Shown: positions 11,140 to 23,229 of the stretch, in pieces
Numbering within the stretch: the stretch's first letter is position 1
Layout: every line of letters starts with the position of its first letter
NCBI RefSeq assembly: GCF_000183385.1
Contig: NC_014760.1
Span: forward strand, 620,001-684,000
DNA from: Mycoplasmopsis bovis PG45
GTDB taxonomy: Bacteria > Bacillota_I > Bacilli_A > Mycoplasmatales > Metamycoplasmataceae
DNA: 64,000 nucleotides
Reading direction: 5' to 3'
Notes under the pieces: model-generated
The model's input: the letters and a program-made list of their open reading frames with translations, nothing else
The model's database searches: none
What the model was told of the DNA's origin: nothing
Translations under genes and position numbers: made by a program

Positions 11140-12035
11140 TGCTCAACATCTTTAGTTAATTTATCAAATACAATAGTTTTGTTTTTAATAGCTATAACTC
11201 TGTCAAAATTTTTTTTAACTAAACCTAGGTCATGAATATTGACAATTATAGTTTTGCCTTGTTTAGAGATTTCTCTTAGTATTGCTAAAACTTCTAAACT
11301 ATTCTGACGATCTAAGTTTGAAGTTGGCTCATCAGCTAAAATTAAGTCAACATTTTTGACTAATAGTTTAGCTATTTCGACTCTTTGCTGCTGACCGCCG
11401 CTAAGGTCGCTAACCTTATAGAAAGCTTTATCTAAAATTCCTAATTCATCTAATTTTGAGAAAATATTAATTTTCTGTTTTTTAGTAATTATGCTGAACA
11501 GTTTATAAAATCAATTTTCATATTGTGAAATTGACCTAATAATGTTGTTATAAACATTTTCAGTATTAATTAAATTGGGCTTTTGTGTTAAAAATCCAAT
11601 TCGAGACATAATCTTCTTTTTTTGTCTTTTAAGAAATAGCTTTTTGCTATTAAAAATACATTTTTTAGTTTTGCTATTTGGATTTTTATTCTCATCATCC
11701 ACAGATTCAGAAAAATGATTATCAGGAGCAAGGTTAGAATCATAACTACTTTTATTATCTAATTTTTTGTGCGTCTTTGTAAGCTTATTGTCTGTTAATT
11801 TGTTATCTTTTACACTTGTTTTATAGATGTTTTGGCCAAAAATCTTTATCTCGCCTTTTGAAACATTTATTGCATTAACTAAGACCTTAAATAGTGTACT
11901 TTTTCCTACACCACTAGGCCCTATAATGGCTATAAATTCACCTTCATTAACATCTAAATTTAAATTCTCTAGTATGAAATCGCTTTTCTTATTATACTTA
12001 GCGTAAATTCCTTTTAATTCAATAACTTTAGACAT
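11103..12035 (-). CDS. p29: P37-system ABC ATPase (P29-like)
   Basis: Cytoplasmic ATPase powering the P37 transporter, 310 residues. Walker A is GPSGVGKST (residues 39-47), the Q-loop is FLTQKP (near 151), the signature is LSGGQQQR and Walker B is VDLILADEPTSNLD. The Walker A to Q-loop spacing is about 105 residues instead of the usual 40-50, because of a polar Lys/Asn/Ser-rich insertion at about residues 73-138. It starts 3 nt after the P37 stop and overlaps the permease gene, as expected for a co-translated operon. Confidence 0.88.
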
Positions 12036-12037
12036 TA

Positions 12038-13393
12038 TTATGCTTTAGGCGAAACAACCTTTAAGCCTTCAAAGTCTTGTTTTGATTCCGCACGAACTTG
12101 GAACTTAGTTAATATTTCTAATAATTCCTTGTTTAATGGTTGGAATTTATTGTAACCAGTGTAAATACCATATGTGTTTTCTGTTAATGACAATGATTGT
12201 AATGCTTTAGAAATTAAGTTAACTTGAGTGTTGGATAGCCCAACTCTAGCTAATACCATATCATATGGTGCAGGGTTTGTTAGTGTAAGAACTCTAACAA
12301 CATCATTTTCTGCATCATCATATGACTTGCCTTCATTAAATTTAGATGGTCTATATTTAGTTGAAGTTTTTTTAGATAAAGTTCAGTTGTATGCGCCTTC
12401 ATCATCAAAACTAATGTGTGGTGTTAACTTTTTCTTACCTGTCTTGTCCTCGGTTTCTTTACCTAAAGAATCTTTAGCGCTTTTACCTCTAACAACATAT
12501 TCATCGTTTTCAGCTAAGAATTTATTAATTTCTTGAACTGTTTTGCCAAAGTGACGAGCAAAAAGTGCAACTTGGTATTTGTATTTTCCAGCACTGTTTG
12601 TTTCCTCAAAGCTTATTCCGTGTTTATAGAAATCATCTCATTTCTTTTCATTTCAAGCTTTAACTATAGCATCTCTAGTTGCTTTATTACCAGAAATATA
12701 AACTGCACCATGGTAAATGTATGTAACATCTTTTTTCTCATAGAAGTTGGTGTATTTTGAACCATCGAAATGAAGCTTCTTACCTTCGCCAGTAATTTCA
12801 TGTCATTCTGGATATTCTTTACCTAGCACTTTGGTTCATTTTATGTTGTTCTTATCCGCGTGAAGTCGTAATTTGTCTTTAGAAGAACCATCAGAATATA
12901 GATCATTATCATCTGAACTTCATGTGAATTTTAATGTACTTGCTTGTGAAACTAATTTAGGAGCAAATTTTTCATTAAACTTGCCATCTTTTCATAGCTC
13001 ATTAATGTACTGAGTGTAGTTTGAAATGTAAAGGTCATTTTCCTTGTTGTCTGATGTTAGTTTTGTGAAGTATTTACCACCACGATCAGTTTTTATAACA
13101 AACTTAACATCTGGTAAGTCTTTGGTTTTAGAATCTTTATTCTTTAAATCATTAAATCTTTTGCCTAATAAATCTAAGAAATCAGTTTCTAACTTGGTTT
13201 TTAAAAAACCGTTATTAATTCATCCATTAGTAATTGATATTTCTTTATCTCAACTTTTAGCAATATCTTCTTTTTTCTCATCAACAACTGTATTTTGATA
13301 AGGTGAAGTATTGCCACAAGAAATAGCCAATAGTGGTGAGGCAGCTAAAAATGAAAGCCCACCTGCCATAGCTATTAAGTTCATTTTTTTCAT
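12038..13393 (-). CDS. p37: P37/Cypl-type substrate-binding lipoprotein
   Basis: Surface-anchored binding protein of the ABC system, 451 residues. The signal peptide ends in a lipobox LLAISC followed by GNTSPYQ. The body contains segments consistent with a periplasmic-type binding fold, such as NPAPYDMVLARVGLS near the C-terminus. I assign the P37 family mainly from operon structure (lipoprotein, phosphonate-type ATPase, double permease) and the TPP riboswitch directly upstream; P37 of M. hyorhinis is known to bind thiamine pyrophosphate. The start is 13393, with AAAGGAG 8 nt upstream; another ATG lies 3 codons downstream. Confidence 0.8.
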
Positions 13394-13410
13394 ATAAAAA
13401 TCTCCTTTAA

Positions 13411-13522
13411 TACAGGGAGATTTCTCGAATATACATTCGATTGGTCGCTACGCTAGCATTATCTAGATCAGCTTATAGGTATATTCTCAGCCATTATAGA
13501 TTAATAATTCAGGCACCCTGTA
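13411..13522 (-). promoter_or_regulatory. TPP (THI-box) riboswitch of the P37 operon
   Basis: On the minus strand the leader carries the conserved THI-box order: GGGTGC (13513-13518), GGCTGAGA (CTGAGA at 13485-13490), ACCT, then CTGATCTAGATAATGCTAGC with GCGTAG. Helix P1 is a perfect 7-bp pairing between 13516-13522 and 13411-13417. Just downstream, AAATCTCC can pair with the ribosome-binding GGAGATTT, giving a hairpin that overlaps the 3' strand of P1 by two bases. This is a plausible translational switch, though it could also act as a terminator. Confidence 0.93.
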
Positions 13523-13843
13523 TATAAATATTTTAATATAAAATTTAGTTTATTATGTAAATGACAAAAATGTGGCATCTCGATTTTATGTCAAAATTTG
13601 TTGTTTATGCCTGTTTTATAGGTGTATTTGTTTAAAAACTCATATTTTGACTAAATGTAGCAGTAAAAGTTGAATTAACCATTACTTTTATTGCTCTTGA
13701 TTTTTTCTCAGTATCTTTAAAACAGCCTTAAAAGATGAAAATATATTCCCTAATATGTTAAAAAAATCGTCATTTTGTTATAATAAGAGAAAACATATAA
13801 ATATTTTACTTAGTTAATGATTAAATCGAGGAGCAACAACATT
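13523..13843. other. Divergent intergenic region
   Basis: This 321-bp region lies between the P37 riboswitch (-) and the acidic membrane protein (+). It is very AT-rich and must hold both promoters. I see no gene in it. GAGGAG at 13829-13834 is the ribosome-binding site for the gene at 13844. Confidence 0.5.
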
Positions 13844-15634
13844 ATGAAAAGACTTAATTGTACCTATGAAATTAAACAAGATAATAATTTCCCTTGATTA
13901 TTAAAGCACCCTAAGGTTAAAAAAGGCCTAGCAAAGTTTAAAACACGTGAAGAAGCTTTGAATTGGTATATGCTCTTAGATTATGAAACAGCAGTTTGAT
14001 TCCAAGATAACCAAAAAATTTTTGCAGGTCAATTAACTATCGATTATGAAGATGGCGAGTGATACTACTACATTAAAACTAAAGACTTTGATGGTGATGC
14101 AACATATGATGGTGTTTGTCATGAATTAGGAATTAATCCTTACAATTACAAACGTGATAGAGATGCCGAAATTAAAAAAGGTAAAAAATTAGTTGAGGGC
14201 AGAGACTACATTTTAATTTCAGATCCTGCTACATACTTCCCACTGAACTTAGAAATTTCAAAAAGAAAACGTAAAGATGTTGTTGATATTGAACACATAA
14301 AAGTTCAATATGAAACTAAAATTCTTTCATTGCAAGAGCAAATTAATTCTAATGATGAACATATTTCAGAAGAACTAAAGCAATCTAGAGAAGAATTAGC
14401 AAAAAAAGAGTTAGAACTAAAAGAGATCTCAAACAAAATTAATTTATTAAAACAAAATACTCTTTCGCGTCAAGAAGTCAAATATGTTCAATTTATTGAG
14501 CTTAAAGGGTCAGACATTTTTGGTGCTACTGCTCTTTATAATGACAAGATTAAAAAGGCTATTGAAAGCTTAGATAATAAAAAAATAAGCTGAGATGATT
14601 TTAATAGAATTAAGAAAAACTTTAGTGACTTTGAAAGCTCTATTGTTTACAAAAAATCTAGGATGAGTGATAAAGGATTAAGATTAATCTCAATCTTATA
14701 TGATGAATTCAAGACAATCTCAATTGAACTTTTATCTAAGTTAGAGCCTATCGATGATTTGGATGATTCATTTGCTAATAGAGCATTTTATAAAGGTTCG
14801 GAAGGCAAATTAATTTCAGTTAGCTGAGAATTATCATTTGTTTTAGTTGAATTTATGCATGTTGGTTTCGTGCCTGAGGATGAATATACATATTCAATTC
14901 CATATTTAGTTGAACGTTCAAAATACTTAGTTACATTGATTGATGCCGGAGATAACAACAAGATTGTAACATTCCAGCCTGGTTTGGAACAAACTAGTGA
15001 AATTGAATTAGATGAAGCTAAAGAAGATGTTGTTGAAACCAAAACTGTTCAATTGTCTGAAAAAGTAGAGATAAAAGAAGAAACTAAAAAGCCAACACTT
15101 ATTTACTATGAATTAGCTAAACCTGAACCAATTGCTGAGCCTGAGCCTGTTACTGTTGCTGATGAAAAGACTGAAGTTGTGCCTGAAGTATCTGAGTCTA
15201 CTGAAGTTAAAGAAGCAACCATTATTATCTACAACTTAGTTAAAGAAGAGCCAGCAGTAGAAAAAGTGGAAGCACCGGTTGCTGCTGCTGAAGAAGAAGT
15301 TAAAGAAGCTTCAGTAATTCCAGTTGTGGTTGAAGAAAAACCAGTTGAAGTAGAAGAAGTAGAAACCATTAAACCTGTTGAAAATCAACCATACTTCTAT
15401 GAAGATCGTGTTGCTTCAAATGTTGCTATCGAAGATTACACATTGCCTGCTGAAGAACAAATGCCAGCAGTAGCAAAAGAAGAAGCAAAAGAAAAAGGTA
15501 CAGTTGCTAAGAAAAACATATTGTTCTATGTGGCTGTTACATTATTAGTATTACTAATAATTGCCCTTGTGACAGTTTCAATTTTAGGTATTGTTCACCT
15601 TACAACAGACATTAAATTCTTCAAGAGTTTATAA
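13844..15634 (+). CDS. Acidic C-terminally anchored membrane protein, N-terminal DUF2188-like region
   Basis: A 596-residue protein of unknown function. The N-terminal segment (FPWLLKHPKVKKGLAKF, then KTREEALNWYMLL) resembles the DUF2188 pattern of the gene at 9036. Residues about 150-205 look coiled-coil. From about residue 385 the chain is Glu/Val/Pro-rich and low complexity (EEVKEASVIPVVVEEKPVEV), with two similar units, PTLIYYELAKPEP and ATIIIYNLVKEEP. A single transmembrane segment lies near the C-terminus (FYVAVTLLVLLIIALVTVSI). There is no signal peptide, so the bulk is probably cytoplasmic, anchored at its tail. Monocistronic, followed by a hairpin. Confidence 0.8.
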
Positions 15635-15647
15635 ACACTAGCAAATA

Positions 15648-15676
15648 AACAATAATTTTAGTAATTGTTGTTTTTT
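15648..15676 (+). terminator. Terminator of the acidic membrane protein gene
   Basis: AACAATAA and TAATTGTT (approximate stem) followed by a T-run. Confidence 0.55.
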
Positions 15677-15745
15677 GTATTTTTTTTATAAAATAAATAA
15701 GTATTATATATAATACTTAATTTGCATATAGGATATTAACAAAAC

Positions 15746-17122
15746 ATGAATAACAAAGACAAAAATATGAGCAACATTATTAATCATCTCAAAGCAACAG
15801 GCTTTGTTTTTCAAGGTAGTGAAATTTATGGTGGTCTTTCAAATACTTGAGACTATGGACCGCTAGGATCACTTTTAAAAGAAAACATAAAAGATTTGTG
15901 AAAGAAAGAATTTATATATAGCGAACATAATAACTTTTTGATCGATTCAAAAATCTTGATGAATCCCAAAGTTTGAGTAACTTCGGGACATGTTTCTAAT
16001 TTTAATGACCCCTTGATTGAAAACAAAGTTAATGGCAAAAGATATAGGGCTGATAAAATTATCCAAGAAATTGATCCATCATTAGTGCCTGAGTCTATGA
16101 CTTTTGAACAAATGCATGACTATTTATCGAAAAATGTAAGTGAATATGATGGATCAAAGTGTACTTGAAGCGAAATTCGTAAATTTAACTTAATGTTTGA
16201 AACTAAACAGGGCATTATTGAAGGCGAGAAAAACTTAATTTATTTAAGACCAGAAACTGCTCAAGGTATTTTTGTTAATTTTAAAAATGTTCTAAGAAGT
16301 ACTAGAGCCAAATTGCCAATAGGCATAGGTCAAGTTGGTAAAAGTTTTAGGAATGAAGTTACTCCAGGAAACTTTATTTTCAGAACTAGAGAATTTGAAC
16401 AAATGGAATTAGAGGTGTTCCATGATCCAAAGGACTCGGATTTCTTATTTAATAAATACCTGTATAAAGCAAAAGACTTTGCTACATTACTTGGAATTAA
16501 AGATGAAAATGTTCGGATCAGAGCTCATGAACAAGATGAATTAAGTCATTATTCTTCTGCAACTAGTGACATTGAATATTTATTCCCTTTTGGATGAGGA
16601 GAATTATTGGGTGTTGCTAATAGAACAGATTTTGACCTGAAAGCTCATATGCAGGCCACTGGAGAAAGTTTAGAATATTTTGATCCAGTAACTAATTCAA
16701 AATTAATTCCATTTGTAATTGAGCCATCAATAGGTCTAGATAGACTTATGCTTGCTTTATTAATTGATTCATATGATGAAGAAGCAATATCAGAAAATGA
16801 CAGCAGAATTGTTTTAAGAATGCCTAAATCTGTTGCTCCATATAAATTTGCAATTTTGCCTTTAGTTAAAAAACTAAATGATAAGGCTGAAGAGATTTAC
16901 AAAGAATTGCTAAAACTTAATATTGCAATTACATATGATGATGCTGGCTCTATTGGTAAAAGATACAGACGCCAAGATTCAATTGGCACGCCATACTGCA
17001 TAACAGTTGATTATGATTCACTAAATGATGAATGTATAACAATTAGAAATAGAGATAGTATGCTACAAGAAAGAATTAGCATATCTGAGTTATATAATCT
17101 AGCCAAAAATGACTTTAAATAA
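15746..17122 (+). CDS. glyS: Glycyl-tRNA synthetase (single-chain dimeric type)
   Basis: Class II synthetase charging tRNA-Gly, 458 residues. Motif-like segments are [57 protein letters not shown] and [13 protein letters not shown]. The C-terminal anticodon-binding domain contains [21 protein letters not shown]. This is the homodimeric type, not the two-subunit GlyQ/GlyS type. I used the ATG at 15746; an internal ATG at 15767 (MSNIINHLK) is an alternative. TGA encodes Trp at several conserved sites. It is first of a + strand cluster with dnaG and rpoD, 41 nt apart from dnaG. Confidence 0.95.
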
Positions 17123-17163
17123 GCCAAATTTGTAAAATTACAGCGAAAGGATATTTAAATACA

Positions 17164-19104
17164 ATGTCAAGAGTTCCAAACGAAATTGCTAACAATATTA
17201 TTTCTGCAAATGACATTGTTGATGTCCTAAGAGACTTTATAGAGCTAAGAAAAAAGGGTCAATCATATGTTGCTCTTTGCCCTTTTCATAATGATACAAA
17301 TCCTTCAATGAGCATTGACAGTCGTAGACAAATCTTTAAATGTTTTGTTTGCAACACTGGCGGAAATGCATTGACATTTTTAAAGCTATTTAAAAAATGA
17401 AGTTATGCTGAATCATTAAAATATTTAGCAGACAAAGCTGGAATTGAATTCATTATTCCTGATATTAGCATAAATGAATATCAAAATGAAAGTAAACTAA
17501 GCGAAACAGACATTAAAGTTTATGAAGCTTTAGATAAAGCAAATTCATTTTATAAATCTGAATTAGTTAAGACAGATAACCCTGTAATTAAGGCTTTTTT
17601 GAAAAATCGTAATTTGAGTTACAATGACTGCAATAAATATGATATTGGCTATGCACCAATTGCACGCTTTAGAGATGTTTTTGCAACTGAAATTGAAAAT
17701 GATTTAAGCATTTTAATTAATGCTTCATTAGTCTCACTTAATACTAAAGAAGAATTTTTCAAAAATAGAATAACTTTTGGTATTAGAGATGAATATAACA
17801 AAATAGTTGGCTTTAGTGCTAGAGCATTAGATGATTCAAAACCCAAGTATATAAATAGTTCTGAAAATTACTATTTTAAAAAGTCAAGTATTCTATATAA
17901 CTTGAATAACATTTATGAAAGTGCAAACTTTAATCAAATAATAATCACTGAAGGATTCTTTGATGTTATTGCACTTAATAAATGCAACATTCCTGAAGCA
18001 ATTTGTCTAATGGGAACTGCTTTAACTAAAGAGCATGTTTATAAACTCCAAAAATTTAAAAAAATAATTTTGTTCTTAGATGGCGATGATGCTGGTCAAG
18101 AGTCAACATTTAAGACAATCAAAACTTTGCTTCAAAACAATTACACAAACATTTATGTTGTCAAAAATAACAGTAATTTAGACCCCGATGAATTATTAAA
18201 TACACATGGACCTGAAGCAGTCAAAAGTTTAATTAATGATGCGAGCTTATACATTTATTTTATTTATGACTACTTAAGAATAAAATTTGGTCTTTACGAT
18301 GGATACAACATTATTGAAGTAAATGAGATGCAATTTCAAAAGTTCGGATCTGAATTTTATCCTTTTTGATTAAAGCTGTCACAAAATGCTGCAACTGTTT
18401 TTAATGAAAAATTAAAAAAAGAATACAATAGAGATATTAACTTTATTATTGACAAAGGCAACAGTTTTAATAATGATTTTAGTACTCAAGATAATATAAA
18501 TTTAAACAATTATGATGAATTTTATGACATCAATAGTATGCCTTACTATGATGATGTTGTAGATAGTCAAAATTATAATAGGGTTCCAAATTTTAGCAAT
18601 CCTAAGCTTTATAAGCCTGTAAAACAGGAATATAAGCAAAATTGAATTGAAAAAATGCTACTAATTTTGCTTCACTATCCAAACTTACAAGAGTTTTTTT
18701 ATAAAAACCATTCTAAATTTCCTTTTGAATCAATTGAGCTTAATTCTAACACATTAGAATTTGATAAAGATTTAAAGGCAATTTATAAAAAGTTAATTAA
18801 TCATACAAAAATTAGCCCTGAAGAAGCTAATAAAATAATTCAAAAATTTAGTGAAGAAGGTAAAGACCATTTTATAAACAAGTTTCATTTTAGTACTAGA
18901 GATATAGTTCAATTAGAAAAAGATTTTGCAGAAATTTACAAAAGAGCTAGAGATGATGATTTAAAAAGGTACAACAGCTATATTGTTAATGATCTAGGGG
19001 CTAATAGTTCAGGCTTAGAAATCAATAACAAAATAGTTAAAGAAATTTTGGAAAAGCAAAGACAAAATAAATTAAAAATGGATGATGAGGATCAGAATGA
19101 GTAA
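17164..19104 (+). CDS. dnaG: DNA primase
   Basis: Synthesises RNA primers for replication, 646 residues. The N-terminal zinc-binding domain has CPFHNDTNPSMSID and FKCFVC. The Toprim catalytic core has EGFFDVIAL followed by LFLDGDDAGQES. The C-terminal domain, which binds the helicase DnaB, is weakly conserved and rich in Asn/Lys. TGA is Trp at several positions. Its end overlaps the rpoD start by 8 nt, so the two are probably translationally coupled, as in the classic macromolecular-synthesis operon. Confidence 0.95.
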
Positions 19105-20626
19105 AAAAAGTGAGTTAAGAGCTACAGTTAAATTAATCAAATCACACCTTAAAAATTTAGGTAAAGCAACCTTAACACAAGAAGAAGTTTATGAATATTT
19201 AGATTCAATTAAGGTTGAGGTTCCTGATGATGATATGGACATTATGCTAGAATTGCTTTTAGAAGAAAACATTCTTGCAGATGACTTTGACGATGGTGAT
19301 GCTTCTTTTGTTAATAGCGATGATATTATGGATGAAGTTGATGCTGAGAAGTCTATGAATAAGGATGATCAGTCAAAGGGCTATGATGATGGTTATAGCA
19401 GTAAAATGCAACTTAAGTCTAATGAAACTGAAGAGCTAGAAGATGATTCAGATTATTCTAAATTAATTAGAAATTATAGTGATAATTCTTATGATTCATA
19501 TGAAGATGAATCTGATGAGTTTATGGTTATGGATGATGATTACCATGACTCAAGCTATGACGAGGATGATGAAGATGACGAAATAGTCTATAAAACAGAC
19601 GATAAAGACCAAGTCACTGCCAAAGCTAAAAGAGGAAGAAAACCTAAAACTAAACTTAATTTAGATACATTAGAATTAGAAGATTTTTCAGCTGAAGAAA
19701 TTGATCTTAGTGCTAATTTATCAGTTAAAAAAGAAGATCTTAAAAACAAACTTACTGAAACAAATGATATTGTTAAATGATACATGCGTTGAATTGGTAA
19801 GTATGGTAAATTATTGCAACCTGAAGAAGAATTTGAATTAGCTACTGAAATGGACAAAGGTGGTTTCAGAGGTAAAAGAGCTAGAGATAAATTAATCAAA
19901 AGAAACTTGCGTTTGGTTATTAACAATGCTAAGAAGTACAAAAACAGGGGCTTAAGTTTTATTGACTTAATTTCTGAAGGTAACTCAGGAATTATTAAGG
20001 CTGTGCAAAAGTACAATGTCAATAAAGGATTTAAATTTTCAACTTATGCAACTTGATGAATTCGTCAAGCAATTACTAGAGCTGTGGCCGATCAATCTAG
20101 AACTGTCCGTGTACCAGTTCACATGGTAGAGACTATCAATAAAATAACTAAAATTGAGCGTGAGCTACAACAAGAAAATGGCGTTGACCCAACAGATGAA
20201 GAAATTGCACAAAGATATGGCAATGACTTTACTGCTGAAAAAGTTAGACACATTAGAAAGATCAACATCGACCCTATTTCTTTAGATAAGCAAATTGGCA
20301 AGGAAAATGATTCATCATTTAGTGACTTTGTTAAAGACGAAAGTGTTGTTAACCCTGTTGAATATGCTTCGCATGAAGAATTAGTTGAAACTTTAAACAC
20401 TATTTTAAAAGACACTCTTGATGCAGATGAATATGAATTAATTTGCAAAAGATATGGTGTAGGTTTTGACAATAATGGTGAAAAATATAAGGTATTCTCA
20501 TTAGAAGAATTAGCCTTAGAAAGAAATGTTTCTAAGGAAAGAATTAGACAAATTGAAAATAAAATTTTAAGAAAACTAAAGAGCAGTCCAGAAAGAAGTA
20601 GATATTTAAAAGTATTTATGGAATAG
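19097..20626 (+). CDS. rpoD: Primary RNA polymerase sigma factor
   Basis: The vegetative sigma-70 factor, 509 residues. Region 2 includes [20 protein letters not shown] and [17 protein letters not shown] (two TGA-encoded Trp), region 3 [13 protein letters not shown], and region 4.2 [20 protein letters not shown]. Residues about 60-175 are an extremely acidic Asp/Glu/Ser/Tyr-rich stretch. A basic RGRKPKTK motif follows, near residue 180. I chose the ATG at 19097, with GAGG just upstream, over the in-frame earlier codons, because it gives [11 protein letters not shown]. Confidence 0.95.
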
Positions 20627-20630
20627 TGCT

Positions 20631-21416
20631 ATGCTGATATTAAAAATTAGTAATTACCTTTTAAAAAAGTATATTTTGGAAAATAAAGAAGAGTGAGATC
20701 CTGCTGGATGAGCACTTCATTTTAAACTTAATAGAAGAATAAGGGGCGTTGTTGTTGCACTTGATTTAACCCCTGCAGTTTTAGAAAAAGCGCTTAGTTC
20801 AGATTCAAATTTAATTGTTACTCATCATCCATTTAAGTTTTACGAAACCTGAGAAGAAGAATTTGAATACGCTCCATACAAAAAGAAAATTTTTGAAGCA
20901 CTAAATGAAAATCGCATTAATGTTTTGTGCTTGCACACTAATTATGACAATTATAAGTACGGAACTAGTTACCAAATTGCTAAAAGATTAGACTTAAGCG
21001 AAAATATATCTCATTTTGAAAACACTAATTATCCAGTAGCAATTAAAGATGTTAATTTGCCATTAAGCAATATTATTAATGCAATTAAACAACAATTAAA
21101 TTTATCTCAAATGAGAACTAATATTTTAAATGAAGATATAAACAACAAAATTATAAACAATATAGTTATTTTTGCTGGTTCAGGCTCAATAAACGAAATT
21201 AATAAAGTGTCAAGTGATTATGACTTAATCATAACTAGCGATGTAAAATGAAGTGATTGATTAACTTATAGTGAATTACAAACACCAATATTAGAAATAA
21301 GTCATTTAAGTGAGCAAGCCTTTGTCTATGACATTTACTCTCAATTAAAAGAAACTTTTCCTGACAGAAATATTTCAATGGTAGAAATTTATAAGGAGCC
21401 ATATAGCAATATATAG
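20631..21416 (+). CDS. NIF3-like dinuclear metal protein
   Basis: Member of the NIF3/DUF34 family, 261 residues, which forms ring-shaped hexamers with two metal ions; its cellular role is still unsettled. Metal-ligand motifs are VTHHPFKFYE near residue 65 and LHTNYDNYKYG near residue 100. The C-terminal metal site typically has an H-x-x-x-E, here matching EISHLSEQAF. Four nucleotides separate it from rpoD, so it is part of the dnaG-rpoD operon, an arrangement also seen in other Firmicutes-derived lineages. Confidence 0.88.
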
Positions 21417-21526
21417 GCTTTTTATTTTATATTTTTTGCATATTTACATATTATTTTTTTCATATTTAAAAATTAGCCTTAAATAAAGTTTAAAATTTTT
21501 CTACTATATTAAATTGGAGGACTTAT

Positions 21527-22891
21527 ATGAAGATTATTTTAGTGGGAGCAAACCACGCAGGAACTTCATTTATCAGAACAGTTAAAACCGTTAATAAGGA
21601 TGTTCAAATTACAGCTTATGACAGAAACACAAATGTTTCATTTTTAGGTTGTGGTATAGCAGTTTGAGTAGGTGGTGAATTTAGCCAACCTGATGGATTA
21701 TTCTACTCATCACCTGACATTCTTAGAGACAAATATGGTGTTGATTTAAAAACTGAACATGAAGTTATTAAAATTAACAAAGACAAGAAAGAAGTAGTGG
21801 TTAAAAACCTAAAAACTGGCGAAGAATTTACAAATTCATATGACAAATTAGTATTTGCTGGCGGTACATGACCAATCGAACCTAAAATTCCTGGCATTGA
21901 ATACAACAATATTGTTCTTTCAAAATTATTCCAACACGCACAACACCTAGTTGAGTTAGCAAACAATGACAAAATTAAGAATGTTGTAGTTGTTGGTGCT
22001 GGATACATTGGAATCGAACTTACTGAAGCATTCTGACAAAAAGGCAAAAACGTTACTTTAATTGACAACAATCCTAGAGTTATTGGCAACTACTTTGACC
22101 CTGAATTTACAGATATAATGGAAGCTAATATCAAAAAAGATGGTGTTAAATTAGCTCTTGGTGAAATGGTTAAAGAATTTAAATCAGTTAATGGTAAAGA
22201 TGTTTCATCTGTTGTAACAGATAAAGGTGAACATGCTGCTGATTTAGTAATAATGAGCGTTGGCTTTAGACCAAGAACAGAAATGGTTGAAGCTGAAAAA
22301 CTACCTAACGGTGCTATTAAGGTAAATGATTTCCAACAAATTTTAGGTGATGAAAACATCTATGTAATTGGTGATTCATCTGCTATTAAACACAGTGTTA
22401 CAGGAAACCATACACACGTTGCTCTAGCAACAAACGCTGTTAAAACTGGTGTTGTAGCTGCATTGCACATTGCAGGATTAAATATACCATTCCCAGGTGT
22501 TGCCGGAACAAACGCTATTAATGTTTTTGGTTGCCACTATACAAGTACAGGTTTCACTGAAGAAGCTGCTAGAAGAAATGGTCTTACAGATGTAGCTAGT
22601 GTATACTTTGAAGACTTTGACCGTCCTGAATTTATGAGCACATCTGAAAAAGTTGCATGTAAGATTGTTTATGACACAAAGACATTGAAACTAGTCGGAG
22701 CACAAATTGGTTCATGAGGAAACGCTATTCACACTGAAACGATTTTCATGTTAGCTCTAGCTATCCAAAAAGGATTAACACTTCCTGAAATTGCTCTTAC
22801 TGATGTTTACTTCTTGCCACACTTCAACAAGCCATTTAACTTTGTTTTAGTTCCTATCTTAAAGGCATTAGGAATTGACTACAAATATTAA
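21527..22891 (+). CDS. nox: NADH oxidase, FAD-dependent, water-forming type
   Basis: Re-oxidises glycolytic NADH, 454 residues. It has the N-terminal FAD-binding fold (IILVGANHAGTSF), the redox-active cysteine Cys42 in SFLGCGIAVW, the NAD-binding motif VVVGAGYIGIELTEAF and the second FAD motif IYVIGDSSA. The ribosome-binding site GGAGG lies 6-7 nt before the ATG. Work in M. bovis has reported NOX as also surface-exposed and adhesive; that is literature knowledge, not seen here. Its own terminator follows at 22911. Confidence 0.93.
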
Positions 22892-22910
22892 TTAGTAATA
22901 CAAGTTCTAA

Positions 22911-22945
22911 AAAGAAGCATATTCCCACTTTTATGCTTCTTTTGT
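22911..22945 (+). terminator. nox terminator
   Basis: AAAAGAAGCATA and TATGCTTCTTTT stem around a 10-nt loop, ending in T-rich sequence. Confidence 0.8.
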
Positions 22946-23229
22946 TTTTATTTAAAGCCTATAAAACAACTGCTTTAGATGATAACACTTTTAGACTTTT
23001 ATATTTGTTTTTGTTTAAAATAAGCTATAGTTTATTCGCAACTTCATTAATATCATTACTATACTCTTGCCTTGCATTCTATAAAAATGCTCTGCAGACT
23101 ATATTTATCTCATAATGCTTAAAAAGTATAAAATTTACTAATAAGTAGTTTACTTTAACAAATATAATATTTTTTTTTACAAAAGTATTATTACTTAAAT
23201 AAATATAGGAATTGTTTATACTTTTAGCT
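22946..23229. other. AT-rich intergenic region
   Basis: No gene supported. A 60-codon open frame covers part of it but has no ribosome-binding site and no recognisable sequence. It should hold the promoter for the dUTPase gene. Confidence 0.4.

Noticed and set aside
22933-23115. 60-codon plus-strand frame after nox
   Set aside because: It starts within the nox terminator, lacks a ribosome-binding site and resembles nothing known.
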